A stretch of 64,000 bases of DNA from an uncultured Veillonellaceae bacterium (GTDB lineage: Bacteria > Bacillota > Negativicutes > Veillonellales > Veillonellaceae), in NCBI GenBank assembly GCA_945867815.1, contig CAMBIX010000003.1, forward strand, positions 124,001 through 188,000. Reading direction: 5' to 3'. Shown here piece after piece: positions 53,843 to 62,640 of this stretch. The position numbers and the translations under genes were made by a program. How positions within the stretch are numbered: position 1 is the stretch's first letter; each line of letters begins with the position of its first letter. The notes under the pieces were generated by a model. The model was not told the DNA's origin. It did no database searches and saw only the letters and a program-made list of their open reading frames with translations.

Positions 53843-55310
53843 AGGTAGGCACCTCCCCTCTTATATCTTCTAACGCATCGGCTACACATATCCATGGCGC
53901 CTGTCCTGCATAACCAGCCGCTTTTAATTGCATGTAGCCCACAAACAAGGATGGTAGCGCATCGGTATATAATCTTTCTTCATACATATATGTCAATGTA
54001 TCTAACATGGACGCATCTTTTACGATTTCTCCATCCATAACAAGAATGGCTCGATTAGCATACGGTAACACGGCCTGTAAATTATGGTCTACTACTACAA
54101 GGGTAATCCCCTCTTCCTTATTAAGGCGACCAACTAATTCATATAATTCTGACGTGCCTGCTGGGTCTAAGGAACTCGTTGGTTCATCCAATACTAATAT
54201 CTCCGGATTCGTAGCTAAAACGGCGCCAATAGCCAAGCGTTGCCGTTGCCCACCAGACAAACCGGTAATAGTACGCTTTTCTAAGCCTTTTAATCCAACT
54301 TGAGTCAGCACCTGATCAATACGACTAGTAATACGGGCTGGATCATACCCGCGGTTTTCCATGGCAAAAGCAATTTCCTCTTCTACCGTCATTGTTACGA
54401 GTGTCGAATCATAATCAGCTGGTACAAAACCTACATGCATAGCTAGTTTAGGAATCGTTGTCTGCGTAACGGCCTGCCCTTCCACAAAAACCATACCCTG
54501 CATTTGGCCTCCGTAAAATTGAGGTACAGCACCCACCATAGCTTGACAGATAGTTGACTTCCCGCAACCTGCTGGCCCTGTAATGACTAAAAAATCACCC
54601 TTATTAACAACTAAAGATACATCTTTTATAGCCGAGCTTTTACTAGAACCATAATAATAGGTTACATGCTCTACTGAGATAAGTGCTTGACTTGCGGGCT
54701 TTAGGTCATAGTTAGCATGACTGGTTTCTTCCTCTTTGCGGTCAGCTACAAAACCTTGTTTTTCAAAAAAATGATGAGCCGGCATATAGATAAGCGGCGT
54801 TACGACTGCATTACACAAGGCAACGACCAGAACTAAGGGCCACATACCAAATAAATAAACGGTTAAAGGTAAATGCATAATGAAGAACAAAAGCGTAACA
54901 AAAATAGCGCCAGATAATACGGTGGTAAAAAAGCCGCTAATAATGGCTAAGGTCTTTTCCCCCACAAAGGCAAACCGTGCCTGCCCATGCACTAAAAGGG
55001 CACAGAAGAGAGCCGCTATAGGTTCGCTAGCTAAATTACCGTAAGGAAACGCTGATTTAGACGTCATAAGGGTAATTAAAGCTGCTACTAGGCCAATACC
55101 TACGGCCTGCTTATAAGTTGGCCGTGTTAATTGAATGGCTACGCAATAAGTCGCTATCACCCAGTTAGGCGTTACCCCAGCTACGCTAGGACTTACCAAA
55201 TGCAAAATAGCTCCAATCGCCAACAAGAGTACACTGACTGTCACCCAACGAAACTGGCCACCCTGCTTATGTCTATATACTAATTTACTTATATCCGCCA
55301 CTCGCTCCAT
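53829..55310 (-). CDS. Fusion of a TrpP-like S component with an ECF ATPase
   Basis: 493 aa. Residues 20-195 are five to six membrane segments resembling the TrpP-type S component (AILHLVSPSVAGVTPNWV, LMTSKSAFPYGNLASEPIAA); residues 215-440 are an ATPase with Walker A GPAGCGKST, signature LSGGQRQRLAIG and Walker B EILVLDEPTSSLDP. Substrate-binding and energising parts are therefore one polypeptide, unlike normal ECF systems. AGGAG before the ATG. First gene of the three-gene ECF operon. The substrate may be tryptophan or a related compound; the Trp-containing leader supports this but does not prove it. Confidence 0.82.
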   Translation of the reverse strand: MERVADISKLVYRHKQGGQFRWVTVSVLLLAIGAILHLVSPSVAGVTPNWVIATYCVAIQLTRPTYKQAVGIGLVAALITLMTSKSAFPYGNLASEPIAALFCALLVHGQARFAFVGEKTLAIISGFFTTVLSGAIFVTLLFFIMHLPLTVYLFGMWPLVLVVALCNAVVTPLIYMPAHHFFEKQGFVADRKEEETSHANYDLKPASQALISVEHVTYYYGSSKSSAIKDVSLVVNKGDFLVITGPAGCGKSTICQAMVGAVPQFYGGQMQGMVFVEGQAVTQTTIPKLAMHVGFVPADYDSTLVTMTVEEEIAFAMENRGYDPARITSRIDQVLTQVGLKGLEKRTITGLSGGQRQRLAIGAVLATNPEILVLDEPTSSLDPAGTSELYELVGRLNKEEGITLVVVDHNLQAVLPYANRAILVMDGEIVKDASMLDTLTYMYEERLYTDALPSLFVGYMQLKAAGYAGQAPWICVADALEDIRGEVPTYVKG

Positions 55311-55468
55311 AAGAACCTCTCCTACTTACAGCCTACATATACGTCCGACTATATTAACTACTACTTCTACCAGCCATTAGCTATCAGTCATCATAGTGTA
55401 CTCATCTACATTAACCGCTACTAGCCGTAACTACTTGTAACCGACTCACATAGCCTCACTACATAAAC

Positions 55469-55497
55469 AAAAAAAGCATAGCCTGTATCGACTATGC
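55469..55497 (-). terminator. Attenuator-type terminator in the ECF leader
   Basis: Minus strand GCATAG-N10-CTATGC followed by seven T, 160 nt before the fusion gene. TATGCTT (55553-55547), just past the leader-peptide stop, can pair with AGGCATA (55499-55493) and would block the terminator stem. Confidence 0.6.
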
Positions 55498-55560
55498 CTA
55501 GGTCTGCTATCTAGTTATGAATCACTCACTGCCAACTCAACACTTGAAGCATACAATATA

Positions 55561-55641
55561 TTATCTTACATCAATAGTCTGACACCATCGTTTGCTCTTC
55601 AATTGTTCAGTTATTTGCCAACGAATCTTATAAATGAACAT
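55561..55641 (-). CDS. Leader peptide with two Trp codons
   Basis: 26 residues, MFIYKIRWQITEQLK then SKRWCQTIDVR, with GGAG eight bases before the ATG. Trp is at 8 and 19. The stop lies 8 nt before the antiterminator arm and 64 nt before the terminator hairpin, the geometry of ribosome-mediated attenuation. It lies ahead of an ECF operon with a TrpP-like domain. It could instead be an unrelated small protein. Confidence 0.55.
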   Translation of the reverse strand: MFIYKIRWQITEQLKSKRWCQTIDVR

Positions 55642-55686
55642 CAGACTATCTCCTTTCTTATACATAATTACTAATGAATTGACTAT

Positions 55687-55720
55687 AGTCTATCATACTT
55701 GCTTACTTATATGCAAGTAT
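55687..55720 (-). promoter_or_regulatory. Promoter with overlapping inverted repeat for the ECF leader
   Basis: Minus strand TTGCAT, 18 bp, TAGACT. A perfect inverted repeat ATACTTGC-N10-GCAAGTAT (55695-55720) covers the -35 and most of the spacer, as a repressor site would. GACTATAGTC (55681-55690) is a second palindrome next to it. Confidence 0.5.
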
Positions 55721-55791
55721 AAATATACATTTGTCACTTACAAGAATACCAATAAGAAGACTTACCTCAAATAAAAATCTACATGACCCCA

Positions 55792-56406
55792 CTAAAATTG
55801 TCGCACATCCTGCTCTGCATCAACAGGCAACTGAATACTAACATGTTTTTTCAATATTGCCTGTCTACGTGGGCACTGCCCGTCATGGTCATTAATAATG
55901 CCACAAGCCTGCAAGTAAGAGTAAATAACAATGGGACCTACGAAAGTAAAACCTCTCTTCTTCAAGTCTTTACTAATACGCAAAGATAGCCCATTGCTAG
56001 CAGGGATTCTACCCTTTTCATGCCCTTGATAGCAAACAACCTTACCATCCGTAAAAGACCACAAGTAAGCAGAAAAACTACCAAATTCGTTTTGCACCTC
56101 TTGCACCCGTTTCGCATTATTAATAATGGCACGAATCTTACGTACCGCATGAATCATACCTTGGGTCTCCATAATACGCTCTACATCGTTTTCTGTAAAA
56201 GCCGCTACTTTATCTATAGCAAAGCCAGAAAAACACTGGCGCAATATCTCTCGCTTAACTAGTACCGTGCGAAAGCTCAACCCACACTGCATAACTTCCA
56301 TCGACAGATGTTCAAACTGCTGTTGATCCTCATGAACAGGCGTCCCCCATTCTTCATGGTAATCACGCCCCAACGAATCCTTTAAATTAAATTGGCAATA
56401 AGCCAT
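55792..56406 (-). CDS. tag: DNA-3-methyladenine glycosylase I
   Basis: 204 aa. Tag removes 3-methyladenine from alkylated DNA. N-terminal YCQFNLKDSLGRDYHEEWG and C-terminal NDHDGQCPRR supply the Cys-His-His-Cys zinc ligands of Tag; the central SFRTVLVKREILRQCFSGF is the helix-hairpin region. GAGGAG eight bases before the ATG at 56406 decides the start over an upstream TTG. Single gene. Confidence 0.93.
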   Translation of the reverse strand: MAYCQFNLKDSLGRDYHEEWGTPVHEDQQQFEHLSMEVMQCGLSFRTVLVKREILRQCFSGFAIDKVAAFTENDVERIMETQGMIHAVRKIRAIINNAKRVQEVQNEFGSFSAYLWSFTDGKVVCYQGHEKGRIPASNGLSLRISKDLKKRGFTFVGPIVIYSYLQACGIINDHDGQCPRRQAILKKHVSIQLPVDAEQDVRQF

Positions 56407-56536
56407 AGGCCCATCTCCTCTTAGCAAAAAATCGTAATTAGCATACTGTAAGCTATACTAATTACGACTTCTTCTATTTACTATCTCACACAGAGTAACC
56501 CCAATACTACCTATCCATGTAATTTCTTGTCTAATC

Positions 56537-57586
56537 TTACTCATTTAAAATCTTAAGGCCCATCTTCTCTGCCATTTTCTTTAATTCATCAGCGTCCATA
56601 TCTCCATTTTCAATAGCTTTCTGAATACCTGGGCCAAAAGAAATAGCTTTAGGCCGTGTATCTATACCAGTCGCCTCTTGAGCAAGACGCAACTCCGTTG
56701 GAGTCCACCCACGCATGCAGAACATATGCAAGGAATTCGTAAAGGCCATAAATAATTGAGCTAACGTTTCCGCCTGTTTAACTGTTATCTGCACACCTAC
56801 CAGCTCTAAACCTTCAACTAAGCCTTGTAGAGCTTGGTTAGGATAATCTAATATCTGCAGACGTGTTTTTACATTGTCCATAATCCGTTTATCTACAGTC
56901 TGCTTAAAACGTTTCTGCAAAGCTTCTATCGCTAGCGTTTCTTTATGATGACTCGATTCCTCTAACTCTTCACGAATCATATCATAAGCCTGTTTTTCCA
57001 TCTCACTAAGTGTCTTAATCTGTCTTAATTTTTTCCCCTTATGCGGCGATGGATACGACTTATGGGTTAAATTACCTTCTAAGGTCGTAGCAGTAGCTCG
57101 TAAATTACCGATAAAGTCCATTACCTTTTCTTCTTCTGCACTCATAACTTCTACCGCATAATCTAGCATATTATCTGGTACAAAGTAAGGATATCGTGGC
57201 TGCGCATCAACAACTGCATCATACAGATTCATATACATAGGATCTACAGGAATGACTTGATTAACCACTTCTCTATTTTCCAAACTGTCTACACCATCCG
57301 CATAAATATCACTTTCTTCATAAACACGATAGGTATGTAGTTCTCGACGGACGATTTCAGAGAAGCCTAGCACTTCTCGCTTTAAAATGCGTTCTTTCTT
57401 TACATCAGTATTCTTTTCTGCGAGCTCCTTATAAAGGGACCATAAATGGCCTACCGGAACAACACCATATAAATTGGCCGCAGCCTGATAGAACTTCTGT
57501 AAGAAAGCTACCTTTTTATCTGTTAGCCCTAATTCCTTACATCTACGTTCAATTGTTTTTGCTGTTAACGGTTTCGGATATGCCAT
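56537..57586 (-). CDS. Conserved protein of unknown function
   Basis: 349 aa, not assigned to a family with certainty. It is soluble and mostly helical, with an N-terminal helix-turn-helix-like start (TIERRCKELGLTDKKVAF), a charged middle, and a C-terminal segment MAFTNSLHMFCMRGWTPTEL that resembles the N-x-RGWTPxEL segment of some SEC-C-associated Firmicutes proteins. GGAG seven bases before the second of two adjacent ATG codons. Stands alone; the following 231-bp gap (57587-57817) shows nothing. Confidence 0.75.
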   Translation of the reverse strand: MAYPKPLTAKTIERRCKELGLTDKKVAFLQKFYQAAANLYGVVPVGHLWSLYKELAEKNTDVKKERILKREVLGFSEIVRRELHTYRVYEESDIYADGVDSLENREVVNQVIPVDPMYMNLYDAVVDAQPRYPYFVPDNMLDYAVEVMSAEEEKVMDFIGNLRATATTLEGNLTHKSYPSPHKGKKLRQIKTLSEMEKQAYDMIREELEESSHHKETLAIEALQKRFKQTVDKRIMDNVKTRLQILDYPNQALQGLVEGLELVGVQITVKQAETLAQLFMAFTNSLHMFCMRGWTPTELRLAQEATGIDTRPKAISFGPGIQKAIENGDMDADELKKMAEKMGLKILNE

Positions 57587-57817
57587 CATCTAACTCCCTA
57601 CTACTTACCAACACTTTCGCAATTACATTCTATTATACATGTATACATCATGCATAACTAACACTTATAAATAGACACTACTCACTACAAAATGTATACC
57701 CAAATATCTATAAAATATTACTCTTTACTCTCTTACATTCCACTAAGTAATTCAGATACAAGCCTCGCTAAAACACGTCATTCATTATAAGCTGAATACG
57801 TATTTATAGAACGCCCC

Positions 57818-58150
57818 TTATTTAGGATAGGCAAAGGTACTGCCTACGCCAAAGTGAATAATATACTCTTCCGCGCCATCCACAGGAATCCAAAAGCCAT
57901 AGGCCCGGCCAAAAGCACCTTCGTATTGCTTATACGTTGCCTTGGCTTCCTCTACCGCTTGATTACATAGACAACCCTTATGTGCTTCTGGCGCCCCAAT
58001 GCTAGAGCACTTCATCTGGTCATTCAACCCTACTTCTGCCGCTTTTTTATTAACGGCCTGAATATCACGACTCTTAATCGTCAACATAACCGGTTCTGGA
58101 AAATTATCCCACATCATGTGAAAGGCTTGTATAACTTCTTGTTTTGTCAT
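57818..58150 (-). CDS. Small protein of unknown function, PAS-like
   Basis: 110 aa. MLTIKSRDIQAVNKKAAEVGL near the start looks like the first strands and helix of a PAS-type sensor; a C-S-S-I-G ... C-L-C pattern (MKCSSIGAPE, KGCLCNQAV) could bind a metal, heme or cluster. The C-terminus is rich in aromatic residues (IIHFGVGSTFAYP). It lies 51 bp downstream of the 65-aa gene in the same orientation. Not recognised. Confidence 0.6.
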   Translation of the reverse strand: MTKQEVIQAFHMMWDNFPEPVMLTIKSRDIQAVNKKAAEVGLNDQMKCSSIGAPEAHKGCLCNQAVEEAKATYKQYEGAFGRAYGFWIPVDGAEEYIIHFGVGSTFAYPK

Positions 58151-58201
58151 CTGTTCTCTCCTATATTTTTATACTTATAAGTTACTTTATGTGCTCATAA
58201 A

Positions 58202-58399
58202 TTATTTCATATAATTTCTTAATTCCTGATCTAAATCACCCATACTTAACGGCTCACTTAAATATTTTTCCTTGGTGTAGTCACCTTGTCCCATATCAAA
58301 TTGCTGCATAAATTTAACCATGCCCACAGGTCCTAAAGCTTTACTTAAAGCATCCAGGTCTGCCATTCGTAAGAGTATAGGATTATTTATATTAATCAT
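58202..58399 (-). CDS. Small protein with GDYTKEKY motif
   Basis: 65 aa, acidic-basic and soluble. The segment LSKALGPVGMVKFMQQFDMG followed by QGDYTKEKY belongs to a widespread family of tiny proteins that I recall from many bacteria and that lacks a known function; some sit near toxin-antitoxin-like genes. Possibly co-transcribed with the 110-aa gene downstream. Confidence 0.6.
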   Translation of the reverse strand: MININNPILLRMADLDALSKALGPVGMVKFMQQFDMGQGDYTKEKYLSEPLSMGDLDQELRNYMK

Positions 58400-58583
58400 T
58401 ATTATCCCTTTCTATCCTCTATATATTTTATCCTATTAAGACACACTAAGGCAATCAAAATATACCTACGCATTTTTTTCAACTTTAAAAGCCTACTTCA
58501 AAAAAAACATATTAACGTCATCATTTTTTTCTATAGCATAAAGACGAAATATTTATTATTTTCATTTTTTTTAGGAGGACTCT

Positions 58584-59177
58584 ATGAATCTAGCAAAAAA
58601 GAAAAGTCTACTTATTGCTCTTGCTATTATTAGCACCTTTTCTATTATGGGCTGCGGTAACAGCAACTCTTCTTCATCAACAACTACACAAACACAAACC
58701 TCTTCACAAAAGACTCCTAGTAAAGCTGAAATTGCTTACAAAGCATTTCTAGACCTACCTATGGGGGCTACTTATGACCAAGCCAAGCAGGCACTCGGTG
58801 TTGATGGAAAACTAAGTCACGAAAATGAAATTGCTGGCCATAAAACACAATCTTACAACTTTCAAATTGATAATTCCACCATTAATCTAATGTTCCAAGA
58901 TGGACAATTAACATCAAAAGCTATGGCTTCATTAAGTTTTTTAAAAACCAATAACGATTCCGTCACATTAGATAAATTTAATAAAGTACAGACAGGCATG
59001 TCATATGATCAAGTTAAACAAATCTTTGGTTCTGATGGTTATCTTGCCTCTGAAACTTCCATTATGGGGAGTACCTCTAAGTTATATCACTGGATTAATA
59101 AAAATGGCTCAAATGCAGTTATTACTTTCAATAATAATGGAGTCGTCGATAGCAAGAGCCAATTTGGACTAAAATAA
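58584..59177 (+). CDS. Lipoprotein with two SmpA/BamE-like repeats
   Basis: 197 aa. Signal peptide with lipobox IMGC (Cys24), then a Ser/Thr linker, then two repeats (about 55-120 and 130-195) each starting with G-x-(T/S)-YDQ-(A/V)-K (MGATYDQAKQALG, TGMSYDQVKQIFG), the DUF3862/SmpA fold. Proteins of this kind sit at the cell envelope; some are inhibitor-like. AGGAGG five bases before the ATG. The DUF4064 gene follows by 27 bp. Confidence 0.88.
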   Translation: MNLAKKKSLLIALAIISTFSIMGCGNSNSSSSTTTQTQTSSQKTPSKAEIAYKAFLDLPMGATYDQAKQALGVDGKLSHENEIAGHKTQSYNFQIDNSTINLMFQDGQLTSKAMASLSFLKTNNDSVTLDKFNKVQTGMSYDQVKQIFGSDGYLASETSIMGSTSKLYHWINKNGSNAVITFNNNGVVDSKSQFGLK

Positions 59178-59204
59178 TTTTATTAATAAGGAGTATCTAT
59201 TATT

Positions 59205-59570
59205 ATGAAAACAACACGCTTAATTCTTGGGATTATTTCTATCTTACTCAGTCTTATGATTCTTTTACAATCGTGTGCTACTGGATTCGTAAATGCCATT
59301 AACGAATCTAATGATATGGGGGGAACAGCCGGTATGTTCATTGCCTTATTCATCATAATTGCTGGTATCGTCGCTATCATTTGCCGTAAAGGTGCGATTG
59401 GCTCTATTATCGCTGGTATCATTTATGGTATTTCTGGACTTATTAGTCTTGGTAATGATGCCGTTTATAAAGACTTGGAAATCTGGGGCTGGCTATTCGT
59501 TCTTTATGCTTTATTTTTCATTATTTCTGGATTTATTCAACGTAGGAAAACAAAACAAGTATTAAAATAA
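59205..59570 (+). CDS. DUF4064 membrane protein
   Basis: 121 aa with four membrane segments (about 5-27, 43-63, 65-85 and 95-112). The start KTTRLILGIISILLSLMILLQSC and the following Gly-rich helices fit DUF4064, often found beside lipoproteins. Function unknown. AAGGAG before the ATG. Co-transcribed with the lipoprotein gene. Confidence 0.85.
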   Translation: MKTTRLILGIISILLSLMILLQSCATGFVNAINESNDMGGTAGMFIALFIIIAGIVAIICRKGAIGSIIAGIIYGISGLISLGNDAVYKDLEIWGWLFVLYALFFIISGFIQRRKTKQVLK

Positions 59571-59591
59571 ATTGTGAACTATCTACTCAAG

Positions 59592-59619
59592 GAGTGAGAG
59601 CTTTCTCTCACTCTTTTTT
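59592..59619 (+). terminator. Terminator of the lipoprotein-DUF4064 pair
   Basis: GAGTGAGAG-CTTT-CTCTCACTC (9 bp, perfect) followed by six T. Confidence 0.95.
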
Positions 59620-59724
59620 ACCACCATCTACTACTATTGATAAAAATTTATTATCTACTTATTCTCAATATTAGAAATCTCTATTTGCTCTGTCTTACCC
59701 CAAAAGACTTTTCCACAAAAAGAA

Positions 59725-59753
59725 TAGCCATCAATCCCCATTTAAGGTATACT
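59725..59753 (+). promoter_or_regulatory. Candidate promoter of the rbs operon
   Basis: TAGCCA, 17 bp, TATACT, 75 bp before rbsK. ACTTA...TAAGT (59751-59769) just downstream is palindromic and could be a repressor site. Confidence 0.5.
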
Positions 59754-59769
59754 TATTACGTATTTAAGT

Positions 59770-59806
59770 GCTACTATATAGCGTCATATATATAGTAGCT
59801 TTTTTA
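59770..59806 (+). terminator. Terminator-like hairpin in the rbs leader
   Basis: GCTACTATATA pairs with TATATAGTAGC, then six T, ending 23 bp before the rbsK start and about 10 nt after the expected transcription start. It stands downstream of the promoter, not after the previous genes, which already have a terminator. Confidence 0.7.
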
Positions 59807-59828
59807 TTTGTAAGACAAGGACACACAC

Positions 59829-60719
59829 ATGAACCACATTGTTGTTATCGGCAGCTGTAATATAGATATTTCAGTAACCGCAGACAAACGACCAAAAGCA
59901 GGCGAGACCATTATAGGCCAAAAGCTTTCCGTCTCTCCTGGCGGCAAAGGAGCTAACCAAGCCGTCGCCGCGGCTAAATTAGGAGCTAACGTAAGCATGG
60001 TTGGTGCTATTGGGCAAGACGCCTATGGACAGCTAATGAAAGACACCCTAAAGGCCTGCTATATTGACACTACCTATTTAGTCGAGCGAGCAGATACATC
60101 TACAGGTACCGCCCACATCACCTTAGCTGAAGGTGATAACAGCATTATCGTTATTGCTGGAGCAAACGCTACTGTTGACAAGTCTCTTATTGATAAAGCT
60201 TGGCCAACCATAGAAAAGACCGACCTCGTACTCGTACAGAATGAAATTCCTTTAGCCACTATTGGCTACATCCTAAAACAATGTTATGACCATGGTATTC
60301 CTGTACTCTTGAATCCAGCACCAGCTATGACTATGCCTCAAGAATGGTTAGCCTATGCTTCCTATATCACCCCCAATGAACATGAGTGTCAGGCCTTATT
60401 CCCCGGCCTTAGCAAGGAAGCTATCTATTCATTAACCAACGACCGACTCCTCATTACCTTAGGCAGTCAAGGCGTAGGCTATGTAAGGAATAATCAACTG
60501 CATATCGTTCCTGCCTTTAAGGTGAGTCCCGTAGATACTACTGGCGCGGGAGACACATTTAACGGAGCCTTTGCCTATGCTATTGTTAACGGTCAAAAAA
60601 AAGAAGACGCTATCCGCTTTGCCAATGCAGTGGCAGCCCTTTCCGTTCAAAAAATGGGCGCCCAAGGCGGTATGCCTACCTTAGATCAAGTAAAACAATT
60701 TTTAGCTGAAAGGAGCTAA
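59829..60719 (+). CDS. rbsK: Ribokinase
   Basis: 296 aa PfkB-family kinase: N-terminal GGKGANQAVAAAKLG, and C-terminal DTTGAGDTFNGAFAYA with the catalytic Asp in GAGD. It phosphorylates D-ribose at O5. It is first in the operon here, with rbsD starting 5 bp after it. Confidence 0.95.
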   Translation: MNHIVVIGSCNIDISVTADKRPKAGETIIGQKLSVSPGGKGANQAVAAAKLGANVSMVGAIGQDAYGQLMKDTLKACYIDTTYLVERADTSTGTAHITLAEGDNSIIVIAGANATVDKSLIDKAWPTIEKTDLVLVQNEIPLATIGYILKQCYDHGIPVLLNPAPAMTMPQEWLAYASYITPNEHECQALFPGLSKEAIYSLTNDRLLITLGSQGVGYVRNNQLHIVPAFKVSPVDTTGAGDTFNGAFAYAIVNGQKKEDAIRFANAVAALSVQKMGAQGGMPTLDQVKQFLAERS

Positions 60720-60724
60720 TCATC

Positions 60725-61138
60725 ATGCAAAAAGGCGGTATATTAAACAGCCATATTGCTAAAGTCTTAGCCGACCTTGGCCACACAGATACTATCTGTA
60801 TTAGTGACTGTGGCCTACCTGTACCAGACGGCGTACAAAAAATCGACTTAGCCCTTCGTTTTGGACACCCTTCCTTCCAAGAGGTCGTAAGCGAAATTCA
60901 AAAGCACATGCAAGTAGAAAAAATCACCATAGCTAGCCAGATGAAAGCTGAAAATAAAAAACTATATGATTTTCTAGACTCGCTCTATCCTCAAAATCGC
61001 TATAATTGGACGGAACGACCACACGAAGATTTTAAACGAGCTACGCGCAACTGCAAATGCATCATCCGTACAGGTGAAGCCAGTCCCTACGCTAATGTAA
61101 TCCTTCGGGCTGACTGTATTTTTAATGACGAGCGCTAA
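60725..61138 (+). CDS. rbsD: D-ribose pyranase
   Basis: 137 aa. MQKGGILNSHIAKVLADLGHTD holds the catalytic His in the family signature, and ISDCGLPVP follows; the C-terminal RTGEASPYANVIL is also conserved. It converts beta-pyran to beta-furan ribose for the kinase. Shine-Dalgarno lies in the rbsK tail. Confidence 0.95.
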   Translation: MQKGGILNSHIAKVLADLGHTDTICISDCGLPVPDGVQKIDLALRFGHPSFQEVVSEIQKHMQVEKITIASQMKAENKKLYDFLDSLYPQNRYNWTERPHEDFKRATRNCKCIIRTGEASPYANVILRADCIFNDER

Positions 61139-61154
61139 CTAAGGAGTTACTCTT

Positions 61155-62636
61155 ATGGAAATTGTCATGACCGGCATTGCTAAATCCTTTGGCACTAACG
61201 AGGTACTAAAAGATGTTAACATATGCCTTAAGCCAGGCCGCGTCCACGCTCTTATGGGAGAAAATGGTGCTGGCAAATCCACCTTGATGAACATCCTCAC
61301 CGGTCTCCATCAAGCTGATAAGGGGCACATTACAGCTGATGGTAAGGAAATCCGCTTTCATAGTCCTCATGAAGCTGAAGACTACGGCATTACCTTCATC
61401 CATCAAGAACTAAATATTTGGCCTAACTTGAGCTTATTAGAAAATTTATATATGATGCGGCCCAAACGTTCCCGCTGGGGTACACTCGACAAAGCCAGCA
61501 TGCGGCGTGAAGCTAAGCAACGCTGCCAAGAACTAGGCATAGACCTACCGCTCGATAACGAAGCGGGTGACTGTTCTGTCGGACAGCAGCAAATGATTGA
61601 AATTCTCCGCATCCTCATGGTCAATGCCAAAGTCGTTATTATGGACGAACCAACGGCCGCCCTAACGGAACGTGAAACGGCGACCCTCTTCCGCATCATG
61701 CGCCAACTAAAGGCTAAAAATGTAGCCATTGTCTACATTTCCCACCGTATGGAAGAGGTTTTCTCCGAATGCGATGACATTACCATTATGCGAGATGGTC
61801 ACACCATTCGGTCTTGTCCCATTAGCGATATTAGTGCTAATGAAGTTGTTAAAGACATGGTTGGTCGTGCTATTGACGATTTTTATCCAGAACGGACCAC
61901 TACGCCAGGTCAAACAGTACTTGCTGTGAACAATCTTGAACCGCAAGGCCATTTTAAGCCTATCTCCTTCACCCTTCGCAAGGGAGAAATCCTCGGCGTC
62001 GCCGGCCTCATGGGCGCTGGTCGTACAGAAATCATGCGCGCCCTCTTTGGACTGGACAAACAAGAAGGAGGCACCATCACCCTAAATGGTAAAACAATAA
62101 CCCTTCATTCACCATCAGAAGCCATCAAGGCTGGTATTGCCTTCATTACAGAAGACCGTAAATCAGAAGGGCTCCTATTAGACTTTTCCATTGCCCAGAA
62201 TATTACCTTGCCTACGCTAGAACGCATTTGCGATTCACCCATTATGAAACAATCTAGGCTATGGGACTTCGCTAAAAAATTATCCGATAAGCTCCACGTA
62301 AAGACACAGTCCATTTCTTTGCCTGTATCAGCCTTATCCGGTGGCAATCAGCAAAAGGTAGTTATTGCCAAATGGATTGGCTTATCTCCATCCATTATCA
62401 TTATGGATGAACCAACACGAGGTATCGATATTGGAGCCAAGCGAGATATTTACGACCTAATAAACACCTTAACGGACCAAGGTGTATCCATTATTATGGT
62501 CTCATCCGAATTACCAGAAGTCCTCGGCATGAGTGACCGCATCATGGTCATTCATGAAGGCGCCGTCGCCGGCATTGTAGACCGAAAAGACGCCACTCCC
62601 GAATCTATTATGTCCTTAGCAACAGGAGGAGAATAA
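61155..62636 (+). CDS. rbsA: Ribose ABC transporter ATP-binding protein
   Basis: 493 aa with two ATPase halves. First: Walker A GENGAGKST, signature CSVGQQQMIEI, Walker B VVIMDEPTAAL. Second: a degenerate Walker A (GLMGAGRTE), signature LSGGNQQKV and Walker B IIIMDEPTRGID, the normal RbsA asymmetry. AAGGAG before the ATG. Confidence 0.97.
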   Translation: MEIVMTGIAKSFGTNEVLKDVNICLKPGRVHALMGENGAGKSTLMNILTGLHQADKGHITADGKEIRFHSPHEAEDYGITFIHQELNIWPNLSLLENLYMMRPKRSRWGTLDKASMRREAKQRCQELGIDLPLDNEAGDCSVGQQQMIEILRILMVNAKVVIMDEPTAALTERETATLFRIMRQLKAKNVAIVYISHRMEEVFSECDDITIMRDGHTIRSCPISDISANEVVKDMVGRAIDDFYPERTTTPGQTVLAVNNLEPQGHFKPISFTLRKGEILGVAGLMGAGRTEIMRALFGLDKQEGGTITLNGKTITLHSPSEAIKAGIAFITEDRKSEGLLLDFSIAQNITLPTLERICDSPIMKQSRLWDFAKKLSDKLHVKTQSISLPVSALSGGNQQKVVIAKWIGLSPSIIIMDEPTRGIDIGAKRDIYDLINTLTDQGVSIIMVSSELPEVLGMSDRIMVIHEGAVAGIVDRKDATPESIMSLATGGE

Positions 62637-62640
62637 TCGC

